From an uncultured Alphaproteobacteria bacterium (GTDB lineage: Bacteria > Pseudomonadota > Alphaproteobacteria > Rickettsiales > UBA1997): a stretch of 38,427 nucleotides of DNA. Made by a program: the position numbers and the translations under genes. Within the stretch, counting starts at the first letter, position 1, and each line of letters begins with the position of its first letter. Location: contig CAIRMX010000065.1 of assembly GCA_903879805.1 (NCBI GenBank), forward strand, positions 1 through 38,427. Direction: 5' to 3'. Below are positions 1 through 10,912 of the stretch, piece by piece. The notes beneath the pieces were generated by a model. That model worked only from the letters and a program-made list of their open reading frames with translations. It ran no database searches and was not told the DNA's origin.

Positions 1-44
1 CGACGACGCTCGCGCTTTGCTCAGGGACCTATTTAGTATTGAAG

Positions 45-2570
45 TTACTTCTTCGCTTTCTTTGAAAATCTTCCTCTTCTTCCACCACCCGCCGCTTTCT
101 TCGCAAGATCAGTTGCAATCAAATCAACCGCGCGATTCAAACCAACTTCAAGCACACTGTCTTCTTTCAAAGAGGTGTATTTCTTGTCGTGCAGCAAATA
201 AGGCCCAAATGGTCCAATGTTTGCGACAATTTTTTGGCCACTTTCTGGGTGAGTTCCAACTTCGCGAGGCAGCGACAAAAGATCCGCCGCGTCTTTCAAA
301 GTAATCAAATTTGGATCTAGAGTTTTTGGAATCGAAATACGTTTTGGTTTTTTCACCTTCGGTTTTTTCGCCGGTTTTTCTACAGCTTTTTTCACCTTAG
401 CTTTAGCTTTACTTGGTTTTTTAAGCTTCGCTTTTTCTTCTTTCTCTTTTGCTTTCGCCTCTTTTTCCTTGGCCTTTTCCGCTTCGGCTTCAGTGATTAC
501 TTCACTTCCGACCAATTCTAAGTAAGGCCCGTAAGGTCCAATTTTCACCATCACTTCGAAGCCAGTTTTTGGATCAACGCCCAAACTTCTTGGTTCGAAT
601 TGTGGTTTTCTTTCTCCATCTTCACCCAAATCACCATCTTTTTCAAAAAGCTGCATGGTGTGTTTGCACTCAGGATAGTTCGAACAACCAATGAAGGCGC
701 CGAATTTGCCGAGGCGTAGGCTTAATTTTCCGGTGTTACAAGTTGGGCAAGAATCTTTCAAAGCACCCTTCTCATCCACACCAAAAATGTGGAAGCCAAC
801 TTTTTGGTTTAACACTTCTAAAACTTCGCCAAATGGCTTTTCGCTTACTTCAGAAGTTGATTTACTGAAATCTCCCCAGAATTTTTTAAGAAAAGTTTTC
901 CAATTCATTTTGCCGTTAGAGATGATGTCTAGCTCATCTTCCAAATTCGCCGTGTAGTCGAATTCAACATATTTGGCGAAAAATTCTTTCAAGAAAGTTG
1001 TCACAATTCTGCCACGCTCTTCGGGGAAGAAGCGCTTTTTATCTAGCTTTACGTAGCCACGATCTTGCAAAACTGAAATGATTGCCGCGTAAGTTGACGG
1101 ACGACCGATTCCTAATTCTTCCATTTTTTTAACGAGGCTTGCTTCCGAATATCTTGGTGGCGGCTCGGTAAAATGTTGTTGCGGCTTCACATCAAGTAGC
1201 GCCAAATTTTCTTTTTCGCGAAGCTCAGGAAGATTCTGTTTTGAGTCGTCTTCGTCAGCTTCATTGTCGTCGCGATCTTCGCGATAAACTTTGTAGAAAC
1301 CGTCAAATTTGATTGTTGAACCAGTAGCACGCGCTTTGGCGTAAGCTGGAACTGTCGCAATGTCTGCCACAACTTGGTCAAAAATAACGTCGGTCATTTG
1401 TGAGGCCAAAGTTCTTTTCCAGATCAAATCGTAAAGCGCGAATTGGCCGTCTTCTAAATATTGTTTAACTTTGTCTGGCGAAAGTGAGAAGTCGGTTGGA
1501 CGGATTGCCTCGTGCGCTTCTTGAGCATTTTTGATTTTGCTTTTGAAAACATTTGGCTCGGTCGGCAAATAATCTTTGCCGTAAAGTGCATTAATTTTTT
1601 CACGAACTGCGGTAACAGCTTCCGCGGTCAAAGAAACCGAGTCAGTTCTCATGTAAGTAATCAAACCTTGTGCCACGCCGTCAATTTCAATTCCTTCGTA
1701 AAGGCGTTGCGCGGTTGACATGGTGCGACTCACCGAAAAACCAAGTTTACGTGCTGCTTCTTGTTGTAGTGAAGAAGTGATGAAAGGCGGGTTAGAACGA
1801 CGTTTGGCCTGCTTTTTGGTGACCGCAACTACGTGATATTTTTTCTCTTCAAGAAGTTGTTTGATTTTACCTGATTGGGCCTCGGTAACAATTGAAAATC
1901 TCTCAAGTTTCTTGCCTTCAATTTCAGTAACGCTCGCCTGAAACTCAGCATTCTTCTCGTTTTTGAGATCAATTTTAATGTCCCAATATTCTTCACTTTT
2001 AAAAGCATCAATTTCATCTTCGCGATCGCAAACAAGGCGCAAAGCCACTGATTGCACGCGTCCTGCTGATCTGCTGCCTGGCAATTTACGCCACAAAACT
2101 GGTGATAAAGTAAAGCCCACTAAATAATCCAAAGCGCGGCGAGCCTGTTGGGCATTGACCAAATCCATGTCGATGTCGCGTGGATTTTTGATTGCTTCAA
2201 CGATCGAATTTTTAGTAATGGCATTAAAGACAACGCGCTCAACTTTCACCGTGGCTTTAATTGCCTTCTTCTGTTTCAAAACTTCCAAAACGTGCCAAGC
2301 GATTGATTCACCTTCGCGATCTGGATCGGGTGCGAGAATCAGCTTGCTGCAAAGCTTGGCGGCATCGACGATTTCTTTAACATTCTTTGAAGATTTTGCC
2401 GAAACCTCGTAACTCATGGCAAAATCATTATTTGGATCAACCGAACCATTTTTGCTTGGCAAGTCGCGAACATGGCCAAATGAGGCTAGAACCTTGTAGT
2501 CGCTGCCTAAATATTTGCCGATTGTTTTCGCCTTAGCCGGAGACTCGACGATTAAAAGATTTTTCATCAC
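45..2570 (-). CDS. topA: DNA topoisomerase I, with Lys/Ala-rich C-terminal extension
   Basis: 841 aa; N-terminus MMKNLLIVESPAKAKTIGKYLG (Toprim), LVNAQQARRALDYLVGF, SAGRVQSVALRLVCDRE, ITYMRTDS active-site region, C-terminal zinc-finger-like CPTCNTGKLSLRLGKFGAFIGCSNYPEC. Confidence 0.98.
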   Translation of the reverse strand: MMKNLLIVESPAKAKTIGKYLGSDYKVLASFGHVRDLPSKNGSVDPNNDFAMSYEVSAKSSKNVKEIVDAAKLCSKLILAPDPDREGESIAWHVLEVLKQKKAIKATVKVERVVFNAITKNSIVEAIKNPRDIDMDLVNAQQARRALDYLVGFTLSPVLWRKLPGSRSAGRVQSVALRLVCDREDEIDAFKSEEYWDIKIDLKNEKNAEFQASVTEIEGKKLERFSIVTEAQSGKIKQLLEEKKYHVVAVTKKQAKRRSNPPFITSSLQQEAARKLGFSVSRTMSTAQRLYEGIEIDGVAQGLITYMRTDSVSLTAEAVTAVREKINALYGKDYLPTEPNVFKSKIKNAQEAHEAIRPTDFSLSPDKVKQYLEDGQFALYDLIWKRTLASQMTDVIFDQVVADIATVPAYAKARATGSTIKFDGFYKVYREDRDDNEADEDDSKQNLPELREKENLALLDVKPQQHFTEPPPRYSEASLVKKMEELGIGRPSTYAAIISVLQDRGYVKLDKKRFFPEERGRIVTTFLKEFFAKYVEFDYTANLEDELDIISNGKMNWKTFLKKFWGDFSKSTSEVSEKPFGEVLEVLNQKVGFHIFGVDEKGALKDSCPTCNTGKLSLRLGKFGAFIGCSNYPECKHTMQLFEKDGDLGEDGERKPQFEPRSLGVDPKTGFEVMVKIGPYGPYLELVGSEVITEAEAEKAKEKEAKAKEKEEKAKLKKPSKAKAKVKKAVEKPAKKPKVKKPKRISIPKTLDPNLITLKDAADLLSLPREVGTHPESGQKIVANIGPFGPYLLHDKKYTSLKEDSVLEVGLNRAVDLIATDLAKKAAGGGRRGRFSKKAKK

Positions 2571-2610
2571 TTTGGTTTAAAATTTCTAAAAGGGGCGAGA
2601 AGCGTTTTAA

Positions 2611-2829
2611 CTAAACGTTTCTGCGGACGATGCGGCCTTTAGTGAGATCGTAAGTAGTCATTTCGATTTCAACTTTGTCACCTTTCAACACACGAATTTT
2701 ATTCTTTCTGATCTTGCCCGAGGCGTGCGCTGTAATGATGTGCTTATTTTCCAACTCAACGCGAAAAATAGTATTTGGCAAAACTTCAATGACGATTCCG
2801 TTCATTGAGAGAAGGTCTTCTTTAGGCAT
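2611..2829 (-). CDS. infA: translation initiation factor IF-1
   Basis: 72 aa; [26 protein letters not shown]...[35 protein letters not shown] is typical IF-1. Confidence 0.97.
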   Translation of the reverse strand: MPKEDLLSMNGIVIEVLPNTIFRVELENKHIITAHASGKIRKNKIRVLKGDKVEIEMTTYDLTKGRIVRRNV

Positions 2830-2934
2830 TTTTCTTTTGTTTTATTTTGTAAAGGGAAGCGCGAAGGCCGCGGAACCTATTTTGGCGAAAAGTAAAATTC
2901 AAGGAGCGTGAGTTGAGATGGTTAATTTGGGGAT

Positions 2935-5133
2935 TTACTTCACATTAAAAACTCGTTCTTCCGTTTTCGTTAGAATCTTTCCGTCACGCCAAACTGTAGC
3001 CTTGACGCGATGCTTACCTTTTTTAATCAACCACAAAAACTTTGATCCAAGCGCGCGCTGCGCTGGTTCTTGATCGATTTTCCATTCCACCTCATCACTT
3101 TCTAAAATTCCCGAAAGGCTCATTTCGAAAGCCTGTTTATCGCTAGGGATTCTTGGATCAAACGCCATTTCCAAACCGTCAGTTGGTCGAAAAATTTCGA
3201 TTTTTTTCTCAGGCATTTTTAATTCGCTAACTTTTTTCTCAGCAGTTTCCGGCAAAAAATATTCGGTGTAAGTGGCGCAATTAGCGCTTTCTTGCGGGTT
3301 AGCACAAACATCTTTGGCAATTAATTTCGGACTCAAAAAAAGCGGCGCCGTTTCAGCATTTTTTGTCAGTTCGTTAAAAATTCCGCGCAGCGCCAAAGAC
3401 GGCCCCAAAGATCCCGTAATCCCGTCAGTTGGCACGTAATCAACATTCCCCATCCAAATTCCCACCGCATATTCGTGATTGTAACCCACAGCCCAAGCGT
3501 CGCGATAATCGGTGGAAGTTCCGGTTTTTACCGCGGTTTGGGTTGGCAGGTTCAAAACGCTGCTGCGGCCAAATTCAAGGTTACGCGCCCAAGGATCAGA
3601 TAAAATATTGCCAATTAGTGACGCCACTTCTGCCGAGTAAATTTGCTTTTTTTGCGACTGCTCGCTTTGGTCAAAAGTAATTTTTAACGGCGCAAACTCA
3701 CCTTGATTTGCCAGCGCCACGTAAGCCTGAACCAACTCAAATAAAGTTACCTCACCATTTCCTAAAGCCAAACCGTCTCCGTAAAAATCAGCAGATTGCC
3801 GCAAACTTTCAAAACCAAGGTTTTGCAAAATCGGCAAATATTTTTCCGGCGTCACGTAAGCCGCCGCGTGCAATGCCGGAATATTCAGAGAATTGCCCAA
3901 AGCCGTACGCAGCGAAACCTTGCCGTAATAGCCTTTGCTGTAATTGTGAAAGTGATGAATCCCCTTCCCCACTGTTTCCGAGTAAGGCGCATCATTAATA
4001 ATTGTTGCCGCGGTCCAGCCTTTTTCGAGCGCCGCAGCATATAAAAATGGCTTAAGGGTTGAACCAGGTTGACGTGGTACTGTGACCATGTCGATCTTAC
4101 ATCCCCTTGCCTCATTGGCCGTTTTTTCGCAATCAATTCCTACCGAAACCCAAGCGATAATTTCGTGAGTTTTATGATTCACCACTAGAGCCGCAGCGTT
4201 TTTAATGTTTTTTGATTCGAGTGCCTTCAGACGATTTTCCAGCAAATCTTTAATAAAAATTTGCAGATTGCCTTGCAGCGTTGTGACAATTTTTGACTGG
4301 TCGCGCACCAGTTTGTTTTCAGGATGACGGCGCACGTAATCAACAAAATGCATCGCCTCAATTGACAATTTTGCTGGATCTAAAACTAAGTCGTATTTTT
4401 CCAAATTTGCCACCGACTCGGCGTCAAGCAACTTACGCTCCAGCAGCGCTTCGGCTAATCTTTTAACCGCATCATCAATTTGCACTTTACCGGCGTAAAG
4501 ATCGAATTTGGACGGAGCCCGCACCAGCACAACCAGCGCCAGAATTTCTTTGGTATTTAGCGTGTTAATGTCGCGATTAAAATAAAAACGCGCCGCCTGC
4601 ACCACGCCTCGCCGATTAGCGGTGTAAGGCACTTGATTGAGGTAAAATTCTAAAATGTCGGGCTTGCTTGCCTTAGTTTCCAAAGCAATCGCTTCCAAGC
4701 CTTCAATCCATTTCGCCCAGTAAGATCGGCGATGCGGATGCAACATTCTCACCACTTGTTCGGTAATTGTGCTGGCACCACGCGAAAAATTATCGCGCTT
4801 CACATGCTGCAAAGCCGCGCTTCCACGAGCTAGCCAATCAACACCGTGATGCTCGAAAAAGCGGCGATCTTCAGAAATTAAGAAGGCTTGTTGCAGGATT
4901 TCAGGGATTTGGTGCAGCGCGATATTGTCGGAAGAGTTCCAGCGATTTTGGTAGGAGAAAGTTAAGGGCTTGCCGTCGCGATCTAGGATTTGCAGATTGT
5001 TACTATCAGAGGTAATTGAGCGAAAATCTTGGTAAGGAAATTTGAAATCGAAGATGGTTTTGGCAAGCAGCAGAATAAAAATAACGAGCAGAAATTGGCA
5101 GAATCTTTTAAAAATTTTACCAATTCGCTGCAT
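2935..5133 (-). CDS. pbpC: penicillin-binding protein 1C (bifunctional transglycosylase/transpeptidase)
   Basis: 732 aa; N-terminal TM; GT51 motifs EDRRFFEHHGVDW, RGASTITEQVVRM; transpeptidase motifs PGSTLKPFLYA (SxxK), SLNIPA (SxN), KTGTS. Confidence 0.95.
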   Translation of the reverse strand: MQRIGKIFKRFCQFLLVIFILLLAKTIFDFKFPYQDFRSITSDSNNLQILDRDGKPLTFSYQNRWNSSDNIALHQIPEILQQAFLISEDRRFFEHHGVDWLARGSAALQHVKRDNFSRGASTITEQVVRMLHPHRRSYWAKWIEGLEAIALETKASKPDILEFYLNQVPYTANRRGVVQAARFYFNRDINTLNTKEILALVVLVRAPSKFDLYAGKVQIDDAVKRLAEALLERKLLDAESVANLEKYDLVLDPAKLSIEAMHFVDYVRRHPENKLVRDQSKIVTTLQGNLQIFIKDLLENRLKALESKNIKNAAALVVNHKTHEIIAWVSVGIDCEKTANEARGCKIDMVTVPRQPGSTLKPFLYAAALEKGWTAATIINDAPYSETVGKGIHHFHNYSKGYYGKVSLRTALGNSLNIPALHAAAYVTPEKYLPILQNLGFESLRQSADFYGDGLALGNGEVTLFELVQAYVALANQGEFAPLKITFDQSEQSQKKQIYSAEVASLIGNILSDPWARNLEFGRSSVLNLPTQTAVKTGTSTDYRDAWAVGYNHEYAVGIWMGNVDYVPTDGITGSLGPSLALRGIFNELTKNAETAPLFLSPKLIAKDVCANPQESANCATYTEYFLPETAEKKVSELKMPEKKIEIFRPTDGLEMAFDPRIPSDKQAFEMSLSGILESDEVEWKIDQEPAQRALGSKFLWLIKKGKHRVKATVWRDGKILTKTEERVFNVK

Positions 5134-5136
5134 GTT

Positions 5137-8100
5137 TTACTGAGCGCCAGAATTGATCTTAAATCGCTCAGTAACGCCTTTTCCAAAAACATCCGGTTCA
5201 TACATTTCTTCCGCCATTACCGGCATTGCCACGAAATTTCCCGCAGCGATTGCTTGGGCTACGTAAGATAAATGGTAATTTCCCGCTTCTAAATATTCTG
5301 AATAAAATCGCACCGAATCATTGCGCAGCTCTTTGTGGTAGAAGCCTTCGCCAAATAAATTCCACTCTGAAAATTTAAACCAGCGCGAACCTGCTGCTGC
5401 TTTGAAATCGGCTTTTTTCGCATCAATAATTGAAGCAGTTGCAATGTCGCGATTAATCGGCTCTAGGCCACCCGGCACTGGATCGTTAACTACAACAAAA
5501 TTTCTAGCCGTTGGTAGCGAGACAAAAATATCAACTCGCACCACTTCCGACTGTTTAATTTCGGAAGGCGATTTGAGCAGCACCCACTTGCCTTGACGCT
5601 CAACGCTATATTCGCGTTTAATTTCAATTCCGGCGTTAGTTGCGGTGGCGCGATCATCTAATGACGAGAAAGTTAGACGCGTTGAATAATAAAGCCTGCC
5701 CGCGCCAATGCGCGAGATTGCAGCTTTGACGCTTTTGCCGACATCACTTGCTTCGATGTTTTTAACGAAAGTTACTGGCGCATCTTTGACGTCAGAAAAC
5801 TTAGTTTCGCCAAATTTTTTGCCGTCGAGTGCCACTTCAACTTTCATGTTTGGCGCCACGCTTTCGTAAGCTCTGGCATAATCGAAAAGCCCGTTCAAAC
5901 AGAAAACATTTTCCTGAGTATTTTCAAATTTTCCGGCGGTAATGGCGCGCACTAATTTGTGTGGCACGTCTCCGACTAAATCTTTGCCTTCAGGGCGTCT
6001 GCCTAATTCGCTGAAAGTTGAAAGCACAGCGCAACTGTCGCGCATTGGGCTGGAAAGGATGCGACTGTAGCCATCGGTTGATTCTTGATTAAAAGTAAAT
6101 TTACCGCCCGATTGATTTGAGCTGGATAAAATCATTCGTGAAGCTTCTAAAGCAAAACTACTGCCGCCATTAACTTTCATTGCAGCTTGCGCGAAGTAGG
6201 CTTTGCCAAATAAATTCATTTCCGGCAAACGACCGCGGTAACGCTCTAAATCTGCCAAAGAAATTTTATTATTTTCGGCAAGTGCTGCAAGTGCAACGGC
6301 TCGAACACTTGATGTCATTCCTCTAATGTAGAAATCAGGGGAACTTTCCTGTTTTAAGAAATTATCAAGATAGGCGTGAAGCTTGTTTTCAACTTCTGTT
6401 GGAACTTTGTAACCGCTCTTTTTCAACCAGTTAAAAGCCAAGGCGGTGTAGGCGCTAAGATATGGATCAACATATTGATCTTGCGCCACGAAATAAGTCA
6501 TGCCGCCATTTGCTGCTTGAAAATTCGCCGCGTTTTTCAAGGTTTCCGCCGGTAGTTTATCTGCTTCCGGCCATTGAAAATCTTTTTGCACGTAATACTT
6601 CAAACCCAAATAGCGCGAGGCCATGACCGCTTTGGTAATGCGTTGCTCCCAGCAAAGATACGGATAATCGCGCAAATATTTGAAGGCAGAATCCATATTT
6701 CCAATCACTGACGCCGAAGCAACAATACTAACGCCACCAACATCGGTGCGGATTTTCATTGGGAATTTAATCGATTCTTCCGCCTTGTCTTCAGTGGTGG
6801 TTGCGTAATTTGCCGAGGCTTCAAGCGACAGGCGTTTATTCACCGTCAGCACTTGCTCCATTGCGTCGCCGTCAATTTCATCTTTGGCAACGGCGCGGAA
6901 AGTGATTTTGCCAGCAAGCTTAGTTTGCATCGGCATTTTCACCAAAGTTCTTTTGTAAGGCTCAAGCTCTAACTGCTTTTTCACAGCAGGATCGCCGCTG
7001 CTTGCGGTGACAATCACGCTGACATTACGTTTCTTGTCGGTACGATTCATGATGCTGAAAACCGCGTCAAAACTATCTCCCTCGATTACCTGATTTGGCA
7101 TTACCGGACGAATCTCGGTTGGTTTATTTACCTTAAAATTGGCCTCGCCCAAACCCAATCTGTCGCTTGGTGTCACCGCTAAAACTAAAACGCGCCAGCC
7201 AGTTAGGTTGTCAGGCGCTTCAAATTCAACATTGGCATTGCCGTTAGCGTCAGCGGCAAGTGATGGATTCCAATAGCTGACAAATTTGAATAAGTTGCGC
7301 ATTGAAATATCAGCACCGCCGTCGCCACCAGCATTGGCACCTTTTTTCTCAAATTTTTGGCGGCCGATTAAACGAGTCAGCAAGCTGTAATTTCTAAGAT
7401 CTAAACCTTCTAAATTGTAGAAACCTTGGTAAGGATCGAAATATTTTTTGCCGCGGGCGACAAGGTCGAACACCGATTCATCAAGCACAACAACCGCAAA
7501 TTCGATTGGCTCTTTTTTATTTTTGAGGCGCGGCTCGGCGTGGATAGTGAGTTTAACTTTTTCACGCGGCTTGTAAGTATCGCGATCAGCTTTGGCAGTT
7601 ACCGCCATTTCCTTAACTTTATCAGTAATTGGCACATTAACGTAACCAATACGGAAGGCCGGTTTGCCTAGATCGACCTGATTTTCAACTGGCTTGTTAG
7701 CGCGCGGCGAAAAGACCACAACCGACAAATAAAAACCCGGAACGTAATCTGGCTTAACTTTAAATTCGATGATCGGAGTGCTGCCCTCTAAGGTTTGCAC
7801 GAATGAATCAATCACGCCGTAACGCTCAATTGTCACCAAAGCTTTGGCTCCGGGATAAGGGTTTTTTACCAAATAGCGCGCTTTGTCGCCAACTTTGTAA
7901 GTTGGTTTTTCTGGCACGATTGTAAGCGCTGAATCGTCAGAGGAGTCATCCCACAAAACACGCCCCGAACCGGTAACATACATGTTCACATCGGTGCTGT
8001 GGGCATTTCCTTTGGTATCAGAAATTTTGGCAGTGACGCGGTAATATCCCGCATCTTTTGGAGTGAATTTGCAGCTGGCCGCAATTTTTTGCGACTCGCC

Positions 8101-10899
8101 TTCACAAGCATCAACTTTTACCCATTTGCTCACGAACTCATTTAAATAGGCATTTCCCGCCCCTTTAACTTTTGTGGTTTTGGTTTCTTGGCGCTCAATT
8201 AGCAAATTTACTTTGGTGCCAAGAGCAGGATTGCCGCGCTCATCCACCACTAAGTAATCAACATTGGCAACTTTTCCTGATTCGAAAATCCAGCTATTGG
8301 TTTTAAGTCCGACAAAGCGATCAACGCCAGCGTAATTAGCGTAAGCTTGCGACGTCACATATTTGCCGCGATCATCTTGCACGGCGCTTTCAAACATTAG
8401 GCGGCCGTAAAAAATATTCTTTTTTGGCAGTTTAAATTTTAGAGAATTTTCACCTTGATTATTGAGCTGATTGATTTTTTGAAAGACTTGCTCGTCTTCA
8501 TTTTCACCAACAAAACTGTCAAAATTAAAATCACGCGCGATTGGATTTTTTGAAGCGAAACTCTTGCTTTCAAGCATTGCTGTTAGACGCACATTGGCGT
8601 CAGTGTAAGGCCCGCCCGAATGTAATTTAGCTTGAGTAGAAATTTCCACTTCTTGTCCGGCACGGAAAAGATCACCATTGGCTTGGTTAGTTACCTTAAA
8701 TGAAGAAGGCGTGAAATCGCTGACCAAAACTCTGATTGGCGTCCATTCTTGATCTGGGCTATTTGGCGTGGTTAGGCGAAATTGATACCAACCAATTGCA
8801 CCTTGTTGAGGCACAGTAAATTCGCCAGAAAAAGCACCGAAAGCATTGAGAGAGAAGTCTTTAACTTCAGTTACAACATTGTCAGTTGGGTCAATGATTT
8901 GCAGATTATATTTTCCAACAGGGGCTGGAACCAGAGATTTATTGTCTTGGTTGCGCACGTAAAGCTTGTAAGAAATAGTATCGCCAGCGCGGTAAATGCC
9001 TTGCGAGGTTGTGCCCCAAGCTTTGATGTGGCCGTAGCGCTTTTTGCTTTCAGAGTAAACACTTTCGCCAACCGAGCGGTAAGAGTCGATTACGAAATCT
9101 TGATTAATCGGCATCAGTGCCATCTCGCCATCCTTGTCAACACGCACAAAAAGACGCTCGTCGCCATCTTCCCATTTGCGAGTTAGATCGAGATTTGGAT
9201 CAAGTTTTTCTAAACCATCCAAAATTGCGGTGCCGTCACTTGCGGTCAGAGCTTGCGCCAATGCTGGTTTATTGGCGCTTAATTCGGTTAACCTATCTTT
9301 ATAAATTGTTACTTTAGCGCCCGCAACTGCTTGTCCCGTTGTCAAATCACTAACCCAAACCAAACTGTTAAAATGCCCTAATTTAACATGAACTTGATAA
9401 GGTGTTACTTGAGCAAAAAGACGACGTTCGCGATTTGGCATTTGGACAATCGGATCAGAATTTAAAAACCCGTAAACCGCACCGCTTTTGCCGCCCAACA
9501 TGTCGCGAACTTTTAGCGGCACAGCAAATTGCACGTTACGCTTGCCACCAATTTCTAGAATTGAAGAAAGATTGTTCGAAGCAGCACCTGAAATTATGCG
9601 GCGGTAAGTGAAGGTAGTTTTGCTTAAATTATTCACGTAAATCGGCACTTCGCTGTCGATGCCACTTTCCATCACCGCGTCTTTGTAAGGCATTTCAAAG
9701 TTTGGCTTACGATCATCAGTTTTAAAAGAGATGTTAATTTGGCTTTGCAATTGGCGCCCAAATTCATCGCTCAAACCTACAGTTTGGCTAGAAAATAGCG
9801 ATTTGAACCAACTCCAAGCTTTAACAAAAATATTTTTGCTGCTGCTTTTTAGAGAATATTCAGAAGCTGCTTTTAAGCCTCCGAGCAGCCAAAGATCATA
9901 GGTTGAGCCCTCTCCTTTATATTGCGACTCTAGCTGCGAATATTCTTCATCACCCTCACCCCAAAGATTTTGCTCAGCATTAATGTCTAATTTCGGATTA
10001 AAGATAACGTGATTTTTGATTTGCGAGCGCTTCACTGGACTGCTAAAAGCAAGCGCCGCGCCTTTCATTGGATTGCAGAGTTTTTGTGTTTCAGGCTTGT
10101 CGGGAGAGATTAAAATAGTGCGATCATCATCTTCATTGGTGTAGCATTTGATGCCTAAGAATGAAAATTCTGGAAAGGTGCGCAGACGCAAAAGCTCTCT
10201 TTCTTCTATTTCTTTTTGAGCGCCACCTTCCGATTCCAAACCAGCTCCTAGCTTCAAAACCACTGTTTGATTAAGCGCAAATTCTTTTTTTGAGGTTACA
10301 ACCCAATTGGTTCTGGCCTCGTCTCCATTAACTTTGCGCACTTCTTTATTATTTGGATCAACATCAACTTCCACCTCAAAACTTTCAGACTCACCGACAA
10401 CAAATCGTAAAGTTTTTGCTACAGATTCTTTGGTAACAAATTGATCAAAAGTTACGCGAACCATTGGTTTGGTTGGCGATAACCATTTGTAAAACCAAGC
10501 ATATTGAACATCGGGGCGTTTAGTGGTGAATTGGTGATTAAAAACACCTGAGGTAGTTTGACCATCTTCAGCCTTGATTCCCGGCTTGATTACAACTTTG
10601 TAATTTGTGGCAATTCTGAACTGATTTTTTTCACTCAAATTGCATGAAAGACCGCTGGTATTGAGCCAACGCCACTCACAATCTAGTTTCGGTGAAATTT
10701 CAACGGGGATCTCTGATTGGGCGTGCTCCATTTTACCAATGGGAACTACAGAGCGATTGAACTGAATTACGATCTGGCGACCAACAATTACATCTTCACC
10801 TTCAGGAGTTACACGCAGGATTCGTAACTCTTTATTTTCAGCGGCAAATAAGGTTGCGGCTGATAAAAACAACAAAGCGAATAACTGAATGAAGCGCAT
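5137..10899 (-). CDS. bacterial alpha-2-macroglobulin family protein (YfhM-like), with thioester motif
   Basis: 1920 aa; N-terminal signal peptide MRFIQLFALLFLSAATLFAA; thioester-type CWEQ at 6643..6654; adjacent to pbpC, the classical pairing. Confidence 0.95.
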   Translation of the reverse strand: MRFIQLFALLFLSAATLFAAENKELRILRVTPEGEDVIVGRQIVIQFNRSVVPIGKMEHAQSEIPVEISPKLDCEWRWLNTSGLSCNLSEKNQFRIATNYKVVIKPGIKAEDGQTTSGVFNHQFTTKRPDVQYAWFYKWLSPTKPMVRVTFDQFVTKESVAKTLRFVVGESESFEVEVDVDPNNKEVRKVNGDEARTNWVVTSKKEFALNQTVVLKLGAGLESEGGAQKEIEERELLRLRTFPEFSFLGIKCYTNEDDDRTILISPDKPETQKLCNPMKGAALAFSSPVKRSQIKNHVIFNPKLDINAEQNLWGEGDEEYSQLESQYKGEGSTYDLWLLGGLKAASEYSLKSSSKNIFVKAWSWFKSLFSSQTVGLSDEFGRQLQSQINISFKTDDRKPNFEMPYKDAVMESGIDSEVPIYVNNLSKTTFTYRRIISGAASNNLSSILEIGGKRNVQFAVPLKVRDMLGGKSGAVYGFLNSDPIVQMPNRERRLFAQVTPYQVHVKLGHFNSLVWVSDLTTGQAVAGAKVTIYKDRLTELSANKPALAQALTASDGTAILDGLEKLDPNLDLTRKWEDGDERLFVRVDKDGEMALMPINQDFVIDSYRSVGESVYSESKKRYGHIKAWGTTSQGIYRAGDTISYKLYVRNQDNKSLVPAPVGKYNLQIIDPTDNVVTEVKDFSLNAFGAFSGEFTVPQQGAIGWYQFRLTTPNSPDQEWTPIRVLVSDFTPSSFKVTNQANGDLFRAGQEVEISTQAKLHSGGPYTDANVRLTAMLESKSFASKNPIARDFNFDSFVGENEDEQVFQKINQLNNQGENSLKFKLPKKNIFYGRLMFESAVQDDRGKYVTSQAYANYAGVDRFVGLKTNSWIFESGKVANVDYLVVDERGNPALGTKVNLLIERQETKTTKVKGAGNAYLNEFVSKWVKVDACEGESQKIAASCKFTPKDAGYYRVTAKISDTKGNAHSTDVNMYVTGSGRVLWDDSSDDSALTIVPEKPTYKVGDKARYLVKNPYPGAKALVTIERYGVIDSFVQTLEGSTPIIEFKVKPDYVPGFYLSVVVFSPRANKPVENQVDLGKPAFRIGYVNVPITDKVKEMAVTAKADRDTYKPREKVKLTIHAEPRLKNKKEPIEFAVVVLDESVFDLVARGKKYFDPYQGFYNLEGLDLRNYSLLTRLIGRQKFEKKGANAGGDGGADISMRNLFKFVSYWNPSLAADANGNANVEFEAPDNLTGWRVLVLAVTPSDRLGLGEANFKVNKPTEIRPVMPNQVIEGDSFDAVFSIMNRTDKKRNVSVIVTASSGDPAVKKQLELEPYKRTLVKMPMQTKLAGKITFRAVAKDEIDGDAMEQVLTVNKRLSLEASANYATTTEDKAEESIKFPMKIRTDVGGVSIVASASVIGNMDSAFKYLRDYPYLCWEQRITKAVMASRYLGLKYYVQKDFQWPEADKLPAETLKNAANFQAANGGMTYFVAQDQYVDPYLSAYTALAFNWLKKSGYKVPTEVENKLHAYLDNFLKQESSPDFYIRGMTSSVRAVALAALAENNKISLADLERYRGRLPEMNLFGKAYFAQAAMKVNGGSSFALEASRMILSSSNQSGGKFTFNQESTDGYSRILSSPMRDSCAVLSTFSELGRRPEGKDLVGDVPHKLVRAITAGKFENTQENVFCLNGLFDYARAYESVAPNMKVEVALDGKKFGETKFSDVKDAPVTFVKNIEASDVGKSVKAAISRIGAGRLYYSTRLTFSSLDDRATATNAGIEIKREYSVERQGKWVLLKSPSEIKQSEVVRVDIFVSLPTARNFVVVNDPVPGGLEPINRDIATASIIDAKKADFKAAAGSRWFKFSEWNLFGEGFYHKELRNDSVRFYSEYLEAGNYHLSYVAQAIAAGNFVAMPVMAEEMYEPDVFGKGVTERFKINSGAQ

Positions 10900-10912
10900 A
10901 ATTTTTTAGAAA

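Noticed and set aside
17-304. 95-aa + strand ORF
   Set aside because: Antisense to topA; low-complexity translation, no recognisable domain.
419-480. Lys/Ala/Glu repeat-like stretch in topA C-terminus as a possible DNA tandem repeat
   Set aside because: Ordinary low-complexity basic linker found in topoisomerase I C-terminal tails; not a DNA-level repeat.
8782-9186. 134-aa + strand ORF, the longest antisense ORF within the macroglobulin gene
   Set aside because: Fully antisense to a well-supported coding region; no family resemblance, no credible start context.
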